A DNA stretch of 64,000 bases from JBCCGR01 sp039029195 (GTDB lineage Bacteria; Pseudomonadota; Alphaproteobacteria; Rhizobiales; Rhizobiaceae). Of the stretch, positions 30,339 to 39,959 are shown one piece after another. Within the stretch, counting starts at the first letter, position 1. Each line of letters begins with the position of its first letter. The position numbers were made by a program, and so were the translations under genes. Location: contig JBCCGR010000024.1 in assembly GCA_039029195.1 (NCBI GenBank), forward strand, positions 1 through 64,000. Reading direction: 5' to 3'. Below the pieces are notes generated by a model. The model made no database searches. It was not told the DNA's origin and saw only the letters and a program-made list of their open reading frames with translations.

Positions 30339-31184
30339 GTGCGCTCTTCTATTCCCGACATCTCATCACCGTTTGGCAGGCGAGCTCCCCGTTTCTGGCA
30401 TCGCTGGATCTGGGCCTTGTGCGAGAACCGCACTCTTTCGGCACCAGTTCGCAGGCGTTTGCGGCGATGGTTTGGTCGCCGCACCCGCGGACCCTTCGAT
30501 ATCTCGCATAATCGCATCCGTTACCGGCTTTATCCGGCCGAAAACCACTGCGATCGCATATTGTTTGGCCGCGGCATCATGCCGGAAGCGAAGGAACACA
30601 AGGCCATCCAATCCTTTCTGCGACCCGAAATGGTCTATGTGGATATAGGGGCGAACATTGGATCATACACATTGTTCGTGGCGAAACATGCAGGCTTTAC
30701 CTCTCGTGTCATTGCGATTGAGCCGCATCCGCTGACCTTTCAGAAGCTGGAGTTCAATCTGGGGATCAATGGTTTCAACTGGGTGACAAGGGTCAACTGC
30801 GCCTGCGGTCCGGAAGAATCGGAAATGACGCTTTGGTCTGACGGCGGCGGGAATGTGGGTCACACTTCCCTATTGCCGGCTGGAACAAGTAATCCCAAGG
30901 TTGGGCACCAGGTGAAAGTGCTGCCTTTACATCAAATTTTGGCAAGCCGGGCGATCACACGGATTGATCTGTTGAAGATCGACATTGAAGGGTTTGAAGA
31001 TCAGGCGCTGATGCCGTTTTTTGAAGTGGCTGAACCTACTCTCCGGCCGCGCCGAATATTGCTGGAGATGGCACATGCTTCCCTTTGGCAGGAGCCCCTT
31101 TCAGAACGTTTGGCAGAGTTGGGCTACGTTGTTGTGTTTGAAACGGCGGAAAATCAGTTGTTTGAATTGCCACAAACAAACTGA
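30339..31184 (+). CDS. FkbM family methyltransferase
   Basis: A 281-residue SAM-dependent methyltransferase. The SAM-binding loop is VYVDIGANIGSYTLFVAKHA (about 97-116), followed by VIAIEPHPLTFQKLEFNLG, the hallmark of the FkbM family, and IDLLKIDIEGFEDQAL near the C-terminus. FkbM-type enzymes often O-methylate sugars of surface polysaccharides, which fits the cluster. The N-terminal 60 residues are basic. The start taken is GTG 30339, the longest sensible one. The 3' end overlaps the convergent DUF1796 gene by 31 bp. Confidence 0.88.
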   Translation: MRSSIPDISSPFGRRAPRFWHRWIWALCENRTLSAPVRRRLRRWFGRRTRGPFDISHNRIRYRLYPAENHCDRILFGRGIMPEAKEHKAIQSFLRPEMVYVDIGANIGSYTLFVAKHAGFTSRVIAIEPHPLTFQKLEFNLGINGFNWVTRVNCACGPEESEMTLWSDGGGNVGHTSLLPAGTSNPKVGHQVKVLPLHQILASRAITRIDLLKIDIEGFEDQALMPFFEVAEPTLRPRRILLEMAHASLWQEPLSERLAELGYVVVFETAENQLFELPQTN

Positions 31185-31831
31185 TCGAACGCGGTGTTCA
31201 GTAGCTTTTGCCACTGTTTCCGGTCGCCCTTCCATTCGCTGGGTTCCTCAGCAACCGCATAGACATTGTTGAAATCAAGAACCGCAGGGTCGGCTCTGTC
31301 TGTACGCGTAACGAATATGAGTTTGCAGGTGCGGGTGAAATAGTGATCAAGGCTTGCCTGAAGTCGGTTTCGGCCTTGCTCAGTCAGCCGAATACGACCC
31401 AACTCATTTTCGGCGAATACATCGGTACTGAGATTGTTTTGGCAGTTTGACCATACGAACAATGTGGTTTCGGGGTCGATGGATGAGAACTGCTCTCGCT
31501 GATAAGTGAGTTTGGAGCGTTCCCGCTCCATGGTTCCGGCAACATCAAGATGCTTGAGCGATCCCGATTTTTGATAAAACCCATGCCAGAACCAGAAATC
31601 GAACTGTGGCCAGAAGGCATGGTCGCGTTCGTCGACGATTGCTTCCGGCTCGAAGCTCTCAAGACCGGAATCGAGCCAATGGCAGGCTGACTCCAGCGGA
31701 CAGATAAGCCAATCAAACGGGCCCTTCTGAACAGAAATATTGTGGGCAGCAGAGGTAGATTGATCGACGGCGAGATGAATCTGGTGTGTGGTTTGGCACG
31801 ACATACCAACGCTCACCAGAGTGTTGATCAT
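31154..31831 (-). CDS. DUF1796 putative papain-like cysteine peptidase
   Basis: A 225-residue protein of the DUF1796 family, predicted to have a papain-like cysteine peptidase fold. It shows VSVGMSCQTTHQI near the N-terminus (the conserved Cys about residue 11) and KGPFDWLICPLES (about 36-48), the most typical family motif. It has no signal peptide. Members are often found in surface-polysaccharide regions, but their substrate is not known. Its 3' end runs 31 bp into the convergent FkbM gene, so the two ends share sequence. Confidence 0.75.
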   Translation of the reverse strand: MINTLVSVGMSCQTTHQIHLAVDQSTSAAHNISVQKGPFDWLICPLESACHWLDSGLESFEPEAIVDERDHAFWPQFDFWFWHGFYQKSGSLKHLDVAGTMERERSKLTYQREQFSSIDPETTLFVWSNCQNNLSTDVFAENELGRIRLTEQGRNRLQASLDHYFTRTCKLIFVTRTDRADPAVLDFNNVYAVAEEPSEWKGDRKQWQKLLNTAFDQFVCGNSNN

Positions 31832-31854
31832 TTTACCCTGCCCTGCACATCAAA

Positions 31855-32454
31855 TCATGTGGCCTCGCGTCGTTCCCAAGCCCGTTGATATCCGTCTCGG
31901 GCTCTCACCCTGTCTGCATAGGCCGCAATTGTACCATCCGGAGTTGGAAAATCAGAATTTCGAGCCCAGTTCAGGCAGTGCACGATAAATATGTCGGCGA
32001 CCGTGAACGCATCACCCATGACAAACTTGCGCTCGCCCAGCCGCTCTTCAAAAACGTCCATCGCCTTTTGGAATTCCATCTTGCAGACGTCGATGATTGC
32101 AGGAACGCGGACGTCCTCGGGCAGAATGAAACTGTTCTTGGCTGCGGTCCAAAGGGCGTTTTCGACATCGTCCATAGCGAATTGAGTGAAACTGTCCTGT
32201 TGCGCCCGTTCAATCGTCCCGGCCGCAAACGTAAGAGCTCCATGCTTATCGGCGAGATATTGCGAAATCGCAACACTGTCGATGATCACCTCATCGCCAT
32301 CGTAAAATGCCGGAATTTTACCCGATGGATTGATTGTGTCGATGGGCTCTTTGTGTGGACCTGTTGGATCAATTTCGTAATCCAGACCCAGTTCTTCAAG
32401 CGTCCAAAGGACACGAAACGCGCGGGTTTTTGGAGAGCCAACGATTTTGTACAT
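31855..32454 (-). CDS. Glutathione S-transferase family protein
   Basis: A 199-residue GST. The N-terminal thioredoxin-like domain begins MYKIVGSPKTRAFRVLWTLE and has INPSGKIPAF (cis-Pro motif) and IDSVAISQYLADKHG, the glutathione-binding Glu/Asp-Ser position replaced by Asp-Ser. The C-terminal helical domain has FVMGDAFTVADIFIVHCL. ATG 32454 is preferred over an ATG five codons upstream, whose ribosome site would touch the start codon. The substrate is unknown. It is encoded between DUF1796 and the Wzc-like kinase on the same strand. Confidence 0.9.
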   Translation of the reverse strand: MYKIVGSPKTRAFRVLWTLEELGLDYEIDPTGPHKEPIDTINPSGKIPAFYDGDEVIIDSVAISQYLADKHGALTFAAGTIERAQQDSFTQFAMDDVENALWTAAKNSFILPEDVRVPAIIDVCKMEFQKAMDVFEERLGERKFVMGDAFTVADIFIVHCLNWARNSDFPTPDGTIAAYADRVRARDGYQRAWERREAT

Positions 32455-32603
32455 GGAATGCCCCGTCATCCTTGATCACTGTTTTCACAATGTGCGCCGT
32501 TCAACATTCACCGGGAAGCACAAGAATTCAACACCCAAACGACGCCGACCTGAGTTCAGCGGGGCAGCTTGGGCCGACCGATTGGACCGGCCTGTCAACG
32601 GCG

Positions 32604-34964
32604 CTAAGAAAATCTGCGTTTTACGCGATCAAGCACAGAAGAGAATGAACCTGGCGCTTCATCGCTGTTTTCGTTGGCGGCAGACATTTTTGACTGATCC
32701 GATATCGCGGGCTGATCGCTGCCGTAGGTATAATAGTTGTACTGCATGTAGCGATAGGCATCGCTGTAATCGAGCTTCGAAGCTTCAAACCGCATCATCG
32801 CGACACCGGCAACGTTTGCCCCGGCTGCCAGCAGACGGTTGAGGGCATTTCGGGCAGATTTGCGGGTGGTCTGGCGACTGGCAACCACAAGCAGTGTGGA
32901 TTCGACCAGACGGCTTAAGATTGGCGCGTCGGAAAGGCCGACAATCGGTGCAGAGTCCACGATCACCATATCGTACTTCTTGGTACAGAAGTGCAATGTG
33001 AGTGACATCTTGTGTGAGGATAGGAGGTCCGCTGGGTTAGGTGGAATTGTTCCTGCGGACAAAAACCAAAGGTTTGGATATTTGGTCCGCTGGAACATAT
33101 TGCTGACGTCACCCTGGCGAATGACATTTGACAAAAGATTGCTGAGGCCAATCGCATTGTCGGCTTCCAGCGCGCGGTGAAGGCGGGGCTTTCTCAAATC
33201 CCCATCAATCAGCAAGACTTGTTTACCAAGGGCCGCAAAGTCCTGGGCCAGTCTTAGCGCGGTGGTTGTCTTGCCTTCAGACGGTTCTGAACTGGTGACA
33301 AGAACAGACTTCAACCCATCATTGGCGCCAGTGAACTGCAGAGAGGTTCGGAGACTTCGGTAGGCCTCCGATAGTGCCGAGGAATTGTCGAGCAACTCCT
33401 CCTCAATCTTGCTTTCTTCCACTGCGGGAATGATACCGAGTACGTTTAGTTTGAGTTCCGATTCAATCTGATCCGGGACCGTGAATGTGTTGTTCAACAG
33501 TTCAGACACATAAATCGCGCCACCGGAAAGGACGGCAAAAAACAAAAGCGCTGCGGCCAGGTTGCGGGAAAGGCTTGGTGCATAAGGCGCGCCAGGTCTC
33601 ACAGCGAGGTCCAAGACCTCCGCTCTCTGGGTTTTCAGGTCAGCGCCAATACCCACAGCATTCAGTTTCTGAATCAGGCTTTCATATTGTTTTCGGTTCG
33701 AATCCACTTCTCTTTTGAGAATGGTGTACTGAACATTCTTGTCCTGAAACTCGGCCTGCTTTGTTTCCAATTGCTTGAGTTCATTTCGCAAATCAGCCTC
33801 GCGTGCCACAGACTGCTCGTGTTTGAGTCGAATTGACTGCGAAATGACCCGGATCTGATTGTTGGCCTGACGCTCAAGTTCACGGATTTGTGCTCGTAGA
33901 GCCACCATTTCAGGGAACCCTGGTTTGAACTGTCGCAATTTCTGCTGATAGGTTGCTTTGAGGTTTGCGAGTTCAACTTTTGCGCTGCGAACAGATTCAG
34001 AAGAAATGACGTCTTCGAGGCTCTCAGCCTTGCCGTCGTCAATCTGCTGGACGAGCCGTTCAAGCTTGAACCGTTCCTGTGTCGCTTCGGCGATTGCGCT
34101 GTTGATCGCCTGTAGATTGGCAACAAGCAGGGACGATTCGTCTCCGGTAATGGTAATGCCAGCCTCTTTGGCGTAGCTCAGAAGTGAGCGTTCCGATTTT
34201 TCAAGCTTTTGCTTGGTTTCCAGAACCTGCTCCTGAATAAACTGCCGCGTCAGGTCCGATGTTTCGCTGGAACTGTCGACTGACTGATCCATGTAGCTTT
34301 TGACAGCCTGATTGGCCACCAGCGCTGTGTACTCGGCAACAGGATGTCGATACGAGACGTTCAAAATGGTGGTGTTCTTCACCCAAGCCGCGGATAAGCC
34401 ACCACGAATCCGCGCGACGGCTATGCGTTCTCGTTGCGCTGCTGTCAGATTTGAAACGTCTGCCTGCGAATTGATGCCGAACGCCCGATCAATCACATTG
34501 GTGATCGAAAAACTGGGTCGCGGCGCAATGAAGTCGGCTTTCTCGGCCAGATCAAGAGCGAACACAATTCTGCGCGCAAGTGATACGCTGTTCATTTTGA
34601 GCCGCGCGGTCTCCAAAGTGCGGAAATTCAGCGCGTCATTGACCAGTTCATACTCCTGTATCACTTTAGCGTTGTTGTTCAGAACCTCCATTTTTGCGGT
34701 CGCGATGTACTGCGGTGTCTGCATCCAGGTGTAGACAACACCGGAGGCCACACCAACAACAAGAAACGCAAGAATCAACCAGCGATATTGAAGTGCGATC
34801 CAGAACAATTTCAGAGGGTTAAATGGCTCTTCGAATTCCTGAGCACCCTGTGGTCCATATGGATTGAAGCCATATGTGGGATATCCGGGATAGGCCGGAG
34901 GTGGAGCAGCCGGATGAATCGGCGCGGGAGCCTGAAACGGATCGGAAGAATTTCGTTCCAGCAT
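32604..34964 (-). CDS. Polysaccharide copolymerase with tyrosine autokinase domain (Wzc/ExoP-like)
   Basis: A 786-residue inner-membrane protein that would control chain length and export of an exopolysaccharide or capsule. A Pro/Tyr-rich N-terminus precedes the first membrane segment (about 58-78). A long coiled-coil-rich periplasmic domain follows, then a second membrane segment (about 490-510). The BY-kinase domain has Walker A SSEPSEGKTTTALRL, Walker A' VLLIDGDLRKPRLH and Walker B MVIVDSAPIVGLSDA. The C-terminal tyrosine cluster is YSDAYRYMQYNYYTYGSD, the expected autophosphorylation tail. The Wza-like lipoprotein gene lies upstream on the same strand. Confidence 0.94.
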   Translation of the reverse strand: MLERNSSDPFQAPAPIHPAAPPPAYPGYPTYGFNPYGPQGAQEFEEPFNPLKLFWIALQYRWLILAFLVVGVASGVVYTWMQTPQYIATAKMEVLNNNAKVIQEYELVNDALNFRTLETARLKMNSVSLARRIVFALDLAEKADFIAPRPSFSITNVIDRAFGINSQADVSNLTAAQRERIAVARIRGGLSAAWVKNTTILNVSYRHPVAEYTALVANQAVKSYMDQSVDSSSETSDLTRQFIQEQVLETKQKLEKSERSLLSYAKEAGITITGDESSLLVANLQAINSAIAEATQERFKLERLVQQIDDGKAESLEDVISSESVRSAKVELANLKATYQQKLRQFKPGFPEMVALRAQIRELERQANNQIRVISQSIRLKHEQSVAREADLRNELKQLETKQAEFQDKNVQYTILKREVDSNRKQYESLIQKLNAVGIGADLKTQRAEVLDLAVRPGAPYAPSLSRNLAAALLFFAVLSGGAIYVSELLNNTFTVPDQIESELKLNVLGIIPAVEESKIEEELLDNSSALSEAYRSLRTSLQFTGANDGLKSVLVTSSEPSEGKTTTALRLAQDFAALGKQVLLIDGDLRKPRLHRALEADNAIGLSNLLSNVIRQGDVSNMFQRTKYPNLWFLSAGTIPPNPADLLSSHKMSLTLHFCTKKYDMVIVDSAPIVGLSDAPILSRLVESTLLVVASRQTTRKSARNALNRLLAAGANVAGVAMMRFEASKLDYSDAYRYMQYNYYTYGSDQPAISDQSKMSAANENSDEAPGSFSSVLDRVKRRFS

Positions 34965-35143
34965 CAGGCTGTATCCTTCTCAGCTAAAACGGCCATTGAA
35001 CGAGCGAAGATGATTCGGCGATAAACCATTATCACCGCTGTATTCTGCACTATAGACCGAAAATTCAACAGTTGCTGCCTGTTCGTTCGTGTTTGTGGAA
35101 TCTGTACAATAGCCAAATTCACAATTGCAGGCTTAAGCCCGTT

Positions 35144-35941
35144 CTAAAGTGGGCTGGCAAATCTGGCCGCACCCGACGCCAGTCCCAATGCCTCCCGAAG
35201 GTTTTTCGCCGCAACTTTCGAGGATGAGCTGAATGAAACGATCACATCGCCACCAAAAATTCTTGGATCCTGCGCTTTGCCCTGACGAATCTGCTTCATG
35301 GAGTAGTTGGCCACCAGCTTTTTCGTCCTGTACTGCCTGAAAACATAAACCTTTGATTCGTCAGCAATTTCCTGGAAGCCGCCTGCTTTCGCAATCACCC
35401 TTACCAAGGTTTCCGTGCTGGTGACCGGGTAGATACCTGGACGCCGGACCTGACCGTCAACAGTTACCCGCTGGCCACTCGACTCTTTCAGGAAAACTGT
35501 TACCTCCGGATTTTGGAGATAATTGGATCCATAACGGCGCTCGATCTCGCTTTCGAGCTCAGGGAGCGTTTTACCTTTGGCCTGCACCTGTCCGATCAGG
35601 GGCAGTGATATCCTTCCGGAAGCATCCACTCGTGAGGTTCGATCCAGTTCGTCGACACCGAATACATCCACTTCAAGAAGATCGTTTTCAGCGACCAATT
35701 CGCGTGTGCCGTTGCCGGTATCTTCCGGTGGAGGAAGGAATTTTACAACTTGCAGGTCACCCGCAGCGGCAAACTCACTCTGGCGAACATTGTTGGACTT
35801 GCGGTCAGAAGGTCCAACACCGAGACGGCCAGCCTGATTGTCAACGCATCCCGCCAACACAATCGCGCACAGCGATGCGACAAACACATGCAGCAAGCCT
35901 CTGTTAAATTGACGATTGTTGCGGTGGTATAAAATGGCCAT
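35144..35941 (-). CDS. Polysaccharide export lipoprotein (Wza-like)
   Basis: A 265-residue outer-membrane lipoprotein. The signal peptide ends in the lipobox VLAGC (Cys about 31). The polysaccharide export domain has ENDLLEVDVFGVDELDRTSRV split by DASGRISLPLIGQV, followed by YLQNPEVTVFLKES. An SLBB-type domain covers VTVDGQVRRPGIYPV. It lacks the long C-terminal helix region of E. coli Wza and is closer in size to ExoF-like or short PCP-partner proteins. ATG 35941 is preferred over the adjacent upstream TTG. It pairs with the kinase encoded 179 bp downstream. Confidence 0.92.
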   Translation of the reverse strand: MAILYHRNNRQFNRGLLHVFVASLCAIVLAGCVDNQAGRLGVGPSDRKSNNVRQSEFAAAGDLQVVKFLPPPEDTGNGTRELVAENDLLEVDVFGVDELDRTSRVDASGRISLPLIGQVQAKGKTLPELESEIERRYGSNYLQNPEVTVFLKESSGQRVTVDGQVRRPGIYPVTSTETLVRVIAKAGGFQEIADESKVYVFRQYRTKKLVANYSMKQIRQGKAQDPRIFGGDVIVSFSSSSKVAAKNLREALGLASGAARFASPL

Positions 35942-36145
35942 CAAAACAGCACTTTCGGTTTCAGACCTGGTGATGCGTCAATCTGATTGATCTTCAACCT
36001 CTTTCGACGCGTTGACACACCCTGCTGGTCCCGTGCTCAATAGTCCGTGAGCGAGGAATTGGCAACTGAATCGTGTGGTTTGGAATTTCCCGCCGGTAGT
36101 CGCCAGATAACCAATTTTGGCTCACACATTCGTTCAACAACAACG

Positions 36146-36174
36146 TTAGCATAAATGTGCCTATATTCTGTCAA
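36146..36174 (-). promoter_or_regulatory. Possible promoter of the polysaccharide export genes
   Basis: On the minus strand TTGACA (36174-36169) is followed after 17 bp by TGCTAA (36151-36146). It lies about 205 bp upstream of the Wza-like start, in a 244-bp gap. The -35 is perfect, the -10 weak. Confidence 0.35.
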
Positions 36175-36185
36175 CAATTCGGCAA

Positions 36186-37328
36186 CTACATCATACGAGC
36201 GTTCAGCGCATTTTGAATCCGGTCGAGGTAGCGCTCAATGACGATCCTTTCGTCATATTCACGTTCCATTTTCGCGCGACCTGCCAACCCCATCCGCGCG
36301 CGTTGAGAGTCTGGCAAAGCAAGGAACCGGGTCATTGACTCAGCAAGCGCGTCGGCGCTGCGGACTTCGCACAAATAACCGCTCTCATCATGATCAACCA
36401 CCTGTCGACAACCAGGCACGTCGGTCGCAATCAAAGGCCGCGCCATGGCTGCAGCTTCAAGCAGGGTGCGAGGTGTTCCCTCGCGATAGGACGGTAGGAC
36501 CACACAGTCGGAATCAGCGATGTGCGGTCGAACATTTTTGGCCGTCCCGAGATAGTCGATAATACCCTCAGATACCCATTGGTCCACGGCCTGGCGGGGA
36601 ACAGCCGTCTGATTTTCAACATCGAGAAACCCGAGCAAACGGAATTGGGTGTCTGGATGAGCGGCCTTGATTTTGCGGGCTGCCTCGACAAATTCCGCAA
36701 CCCCCTTGTCCCACAAGAGACGCGCAATCATCAAAAACGAAGTGGGATCTGTCTCATCGGTGGTGGCTTTCTCCGGTGGAACATAGTGTGAGAGATTGAT
36801 CCCCGAGCCAGGCAATATTTGTGTTTTTTCCGATCGAACCAGCCTCTGATCGAGAAACAGTTTCAGATCATCCTCGTTCTGAAAAAACACCGTGTTCGCC
36901 GATTGGAACGAGGTCCGATACAAAATCCGCACAATCCGCGTCACCCAGTTTTCGCGAATGAAGGCGGTGCCAAGGCCAGTAACATTGTTGATTGCGGGCA
37001 AATTGAGAAGTCGCGCGGCGAGGTTGCCATAAATGTTGGGTTTGATTGTGTAGCCGAGATAGACGTCCGGTTTTTCTTTCCTGAACAATCGCCAGTATCG
37101 CAGAAACAGCATCAGATCCCGGCTCGGCGACACGCCCTTGTTGTCCATGGGCAATGGCACATAGCGAACACCAAGCGCTGATAATTCAGCACTTCTATCG
37201 TCTTCGGGAGCTGCCGCAATGACGTCATATCCGGCATCGACCAGTGCACTCAGCAGGCCCTTGCGAAATGTGATTAGGTTCCAGCTTGTGTTGACCGAAA
37301 CCAGTATGCGTTTTGTTGTTTCCGGCAT
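36186..37328 (-). CDS. Glycosyltransferase family 4 protein
   Basis: A 380-residue GT4 transferase. N-terminal LVSVNTSWNLITFRKGLLSAL and GYTIKPNIYGNLAARLL, with INNVTGLGTAFI, match the CapM/PglA-like group that adds a sugar to an undecaprenyl-linked acceptor. The C-terminal domain has MIARLLWDKGVAEFVEAA and the Ex7E region SYREGTPRTLLEAAAMARPL, then TDVPGCRQVV. It ends 244 bp before the Wza-like gene on the same strand and probably works in the same polysaccharide pathway. Start ATG 37328. Confidence 0.9.
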   Translation of the reverse strand: MPETTKRILVSVNTSWNLITFRKGLLSALVDAGYDVIAAAPEDDRSAELSALGVRYVPLPMDNKGVSPSRDLMLFLRYWRLFRKEKPDVYLGYTIKPNIYGNLAARLLNLPAINNVTGLGTAFIRENWVTRIVRILYRTSFQSANTVFFQNEDDLKLFLDQRLVRSEKTQILPGSGINLSHYVPPEKATTDETDPTSFLMIARLLWDKGVAEFVEAARKIKAAHPDTQFRLLGFLDVENQTAVPRQAVDQWVSEGIIDYLGTAKNVRPHIADSDCVVLPSYREGTPRTLLEAAAMARPLIATDVPGCRQVVDHDESGYLCEVRSADALAESMTRFLALPDSQRARMGLAGRAKMEREYDERIVIERYLDRIQNALNARMM

Positions 37329-37490
37329 TGCTGGACACCAATGGCGTGAGATGCGAATCGTGCGGCATCAGGATGATGCGCATATTGAGTACGTAACATT
37401 GAGCATCAAGGGTGAAAGACCGCCTTCTACTGGTCAGTGATGTGTTTTCTGACTATGTGGAGCCCAAGACCGCTCCCTCGGATAATTCAC

Positions 37491-39158
37491 ATGCAATTCT
37501 CAGAAACTCCCGATGCCATCGGCGGCATGGCCGACTGGTGGCGTGGTGCCGTTATCTATCAGATCTACCCTCGCTCTTTTCAGGATTCCAATGCGGATGG
37601 AACAGGTGATCTAAAGGGCATCACCCGGCGATTGCCATATGTTGCCAGCCTGGGTGTTGATGCAATCTGGATCTCTCCATTCTTCAAGTCGCCCATGGCG
37701 GACTTTGGCTACGATGTTACTGACTATTGTGATGTTGATCCGACCTTTGGAACCCTGGATGATTTCGACCAACTGATCGGAACAGCCCATGGTCTCGGTT
37801 TGAAGGTCATGATCGATCAAGTGATTTCTCATACCTCCGACCAACATCCATGGTTTGCGGAGAGCCGCCAAAACCGAACAAACGAGAAAGCCGACTGGTA
37901 TGTCTGGTCAGACCCCAAAGACGATGGTACGCCGCCAAACAATTGGCTATCCATTTTTGGCGGGTCGGCCTGGCAGTGGGACGCGCGGCGTCGCCAATAT
38001 TATCTTCACAATTTTTTAGCCCAGCAGCCTGACCTCAACTATCATTGCCCTGCCGTGCAAGACGCGGTTCTGGCTACTGTCCGGTTCTGGTTAGACCGGG
38101 GGGTGGATGGATTCCGGCTCGATACGATCAACTTTTATGTTCACGACAAAGAACTGCGATCAAACCCGCCACTGCCAAATGATTTGCGGAACGCTTCGAT
38201 TGCGCCAGAGGTCAATCCCTACAATTTTCAATTCCATCTCTACGACAAAAATCAACCGGAAAATCTTGATTTCCTGAAGCGGCTGCGTGCGCTCATGGAT
38301 GAGTACCCAGACATTGCCGCCGTTGGCGAAGTTGGAGATGACCAGAAAAGTCTGGAATTGATGGCGGAATACACATCGGGCGGCGACAAGGTTCACATGT
38401 GTTATTCGTTCGATTTCCTGTCACGTGATCCAATCACGCCGAAACGGGTGTCAGGGATTGTCGATGCATTTGATGAGGCTGGCGGCGATGGTTGGGCCTG
38501 CTGGGCGATGTCAAACCACGACGTAGAACGCCATGGGAGCCGTCTTTTCATCGAAGGTCTGGACCGGCTTCAGACCCAGAAGGTACACATGGCGCTGCTG
38601 CTTTCCCTGAAAGGGTCAGTTTGCTTGTATCAGGGCGAGGAACTTGGACTTGGAGAGGCGGATATCGCTTTCGAAGACCTGCAGGATCCTTATGGAATCG
38701 AGTTCTGGCCGGAATTTAAAGGACGAGATGGCTGCAGAACGCCGATGGTCTGGGGGAAAGAAGAGGCCAATGGCGGATTTTCAGATGCACGCCCGTGGTT
38801 GCCGGTGCCTCAGGAGCATCTGGCCTTGTCGGTTGACGAGCAGGAAAAGACCAATGATGCGCTGCTTCATGCCTACCGGCAGTTTCTCGGTTTTCGAAAA
38901 CAAAACATCGCGCTCTCAAAGGGTGATATCGAGTTTCTGACCATGGACGAGAGCTGTCTGATGTTTGTGCGGCCATCCAAAGATGCGGATGAAGCTGATC
39001 TGTTGTGCGTGTTCAATCTGAGCGGTGACGCAATTGATGTGGATCCGCCTCAGGGTTCTCTCCGACCGCTCGTGGGCCACGGTTTCAGCGGAGAACTTAC
39101 AGATGGAAAAATTGTCCTACCTGCGGGCCAGGCGTTCTTTGCGGAGTTCGAATGTTAA
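37491..39158 (+). CDS. GH13 alpha-glucosidase
   Basis: A 555-residue glycoside hydrolase of family 13, oligo-1,6-glucosidase/alpha-glucosidase group. WWRGAVIYQIYPRSFQDSN opens the barrel. Conserved regions are DQVISHTSDQHPWF, GFRLDTINF (nucleophile Asp), AAVGEVGDD (acid/base Glu) and MSNHDVERHG (third carboxylate). No signal peptide is seen, so it acts in the cytoplasm on imported alpha-glucosides. ATG 37491 is preferred; an upstream start at 37437 would add an unlikely Cys/Met/Pro-rich leader. No transporter gene is adjacent; it is divergent from the GT4 gene. Confidence 0.93.
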   Translation: MQFSETPDAIGGMADWWRGAVIYQIYPRSFQDSNADGTGDLKGITRRLPYVASLGVDAIWISPFFKSPMADFGYDVTDYCDVDPTFGTLDDFDQLIGTAHGLGLKVMIDQVISHTSDQHPWFAESRQNRTNEKADWYVWSDPKDDGTPPNNWLSIFGGSAWQWDARRRQYYLHNFLAQQPDLNYHCPAVQDAVLATVRFWLDRGVDGFRLDTINFYVHDKELRSNPPLPNDLRNASIAPEVNPYNFQFHLYDKNQPENLDFLKRLRALMDEYPDIAAVGEVGDDQKSLELMAEYTSGGDKVHMCYSFDFLSRDPITPKRVSGIVDAFDEAGGDGWACWAMSNHDVERHGSRLFIEGLDRLQTQKVHMALLLSLKGSVCLYQGEELGLGEADIAFEDLQDPYGIEFWPEFKGRDGCRTPMVWGKEEANGGFSDARPWLPVPQEHLALSVDEQEKTNDALLHAYRQFLGFRKQNIALSKGDIEFLTMDESCLMFVRPSKDADEADLLCVFNLSGDAIDVDPPQGSLRPLVGHGFSGELTDGKIVLPAGQAFFAEFEC

Positions 39159-39179
39159 GTTCGGGGGGCGTGGAGAATC

Positions 39180-39959
39180 CTAACCGCTGGTGTAGCGATT
39201 TGCCAACGACCGCATTATGCCAGCGAACAGTGTGACATCCACGCCGACGGCAACAAAGGTGGCACCCCATTTGAGGGAATCCTGAATGAACTCGTCATAG
39301 GTCGCAAGAATGCCGGCCGCCTTTCCAGCCTCGCAAATTTTAGCCAGGGCCTTTTCAATCGTACCCATGACAGCGGGATCCTTGGCATTCCCCGGGAAGC
39401 CCATGTCTGCGGCGAGGTCGGCAGGGCCAATGAAGACACCATCGACACCGTCGACTGAAAGAATATCGTCCAACGCATCAATGCCTGCCCGGCTTTCCAC
39501 CTGAACCAGTAGGCAGATTTCATCATTGGCGGTTGTTACATAGTCGGGGATTCCGGCAAACTTTGAGGCGCGGGCCAATGCTGAGCCAACACCACGATAG
39601 CCCTGCGGGGGGTAGCGCGTTGCGCGAACCAGGTCTTTCGCCTGTTCTTTGGATTCAACCATCGGGATCAGCAGTGTCTGCGCGCCGATATCCAAGGCCT
39701 GCTTGATCATCCAGGCTTCGCCAACGGGCAGCCGAATGATTGCTTCGGAATCTGAAGCCTGCATGGCCTGCAATTGTTGCAACATGGATCGCAGATCGTT
39801 TGGCGCATGTTCACCATCAATCAGCAGCCAGTCGAAGCCAGCCGTTCCGGAGATTTCCATGGGGTAGGAATCAGCCAACCCAATCCAGCATCCGATCTGG
39901 GTTTCACCGGCTTTGAGACTTTTTTTAAATTTGTTCAGTGGTGGAGGCATTTCATTCAC
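39180..39959 (-). CDS. hpaI: 4-hydroxy-2-oxoheptanedioate aldolase
   Basis: Final enzyme of the homoprotocatechuate pathway, splitting 4-hydroxy-2-oxoheptane-1,7-dioate into pyruvate and succinate semialdehyde. The 259-residue class II aldolase has GCWIGLADSYPMEI, LLIDGEHAPND, YPPQGYRGVGSA, LVQVESRAGI and VFIGPADLAADMG, all typical of HpaI. GTG 39959 overlaps the hpaH stop (GTGA) and is taken as the start; ATG 39950 is the alternative. Last gene of the hpa operon. Confidence 0.92.
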   Translation of the reverse strand: MNEMPPPLNKFKKSLKAGETQIGCWIGLADSYPMEISGTAGFDWLLIDGEHAPNDLRSMLQQLQAMQASDSEAIIRLPVGEAWMIKQALDIGAQTLLIPMVESKEQAKDLVRATRYPPQGYRGVGSALARASKFAGIPDYVTTANDEICLLVQVESRAGIDALDDILSVDGVDGVFIGPADLAADMGFPGNAKDPAVMGTIEKALAKICEAGKAAGILATYDEFIQDSLKWGATFVAVGVDVTLFAGIMRSLANRYTSG

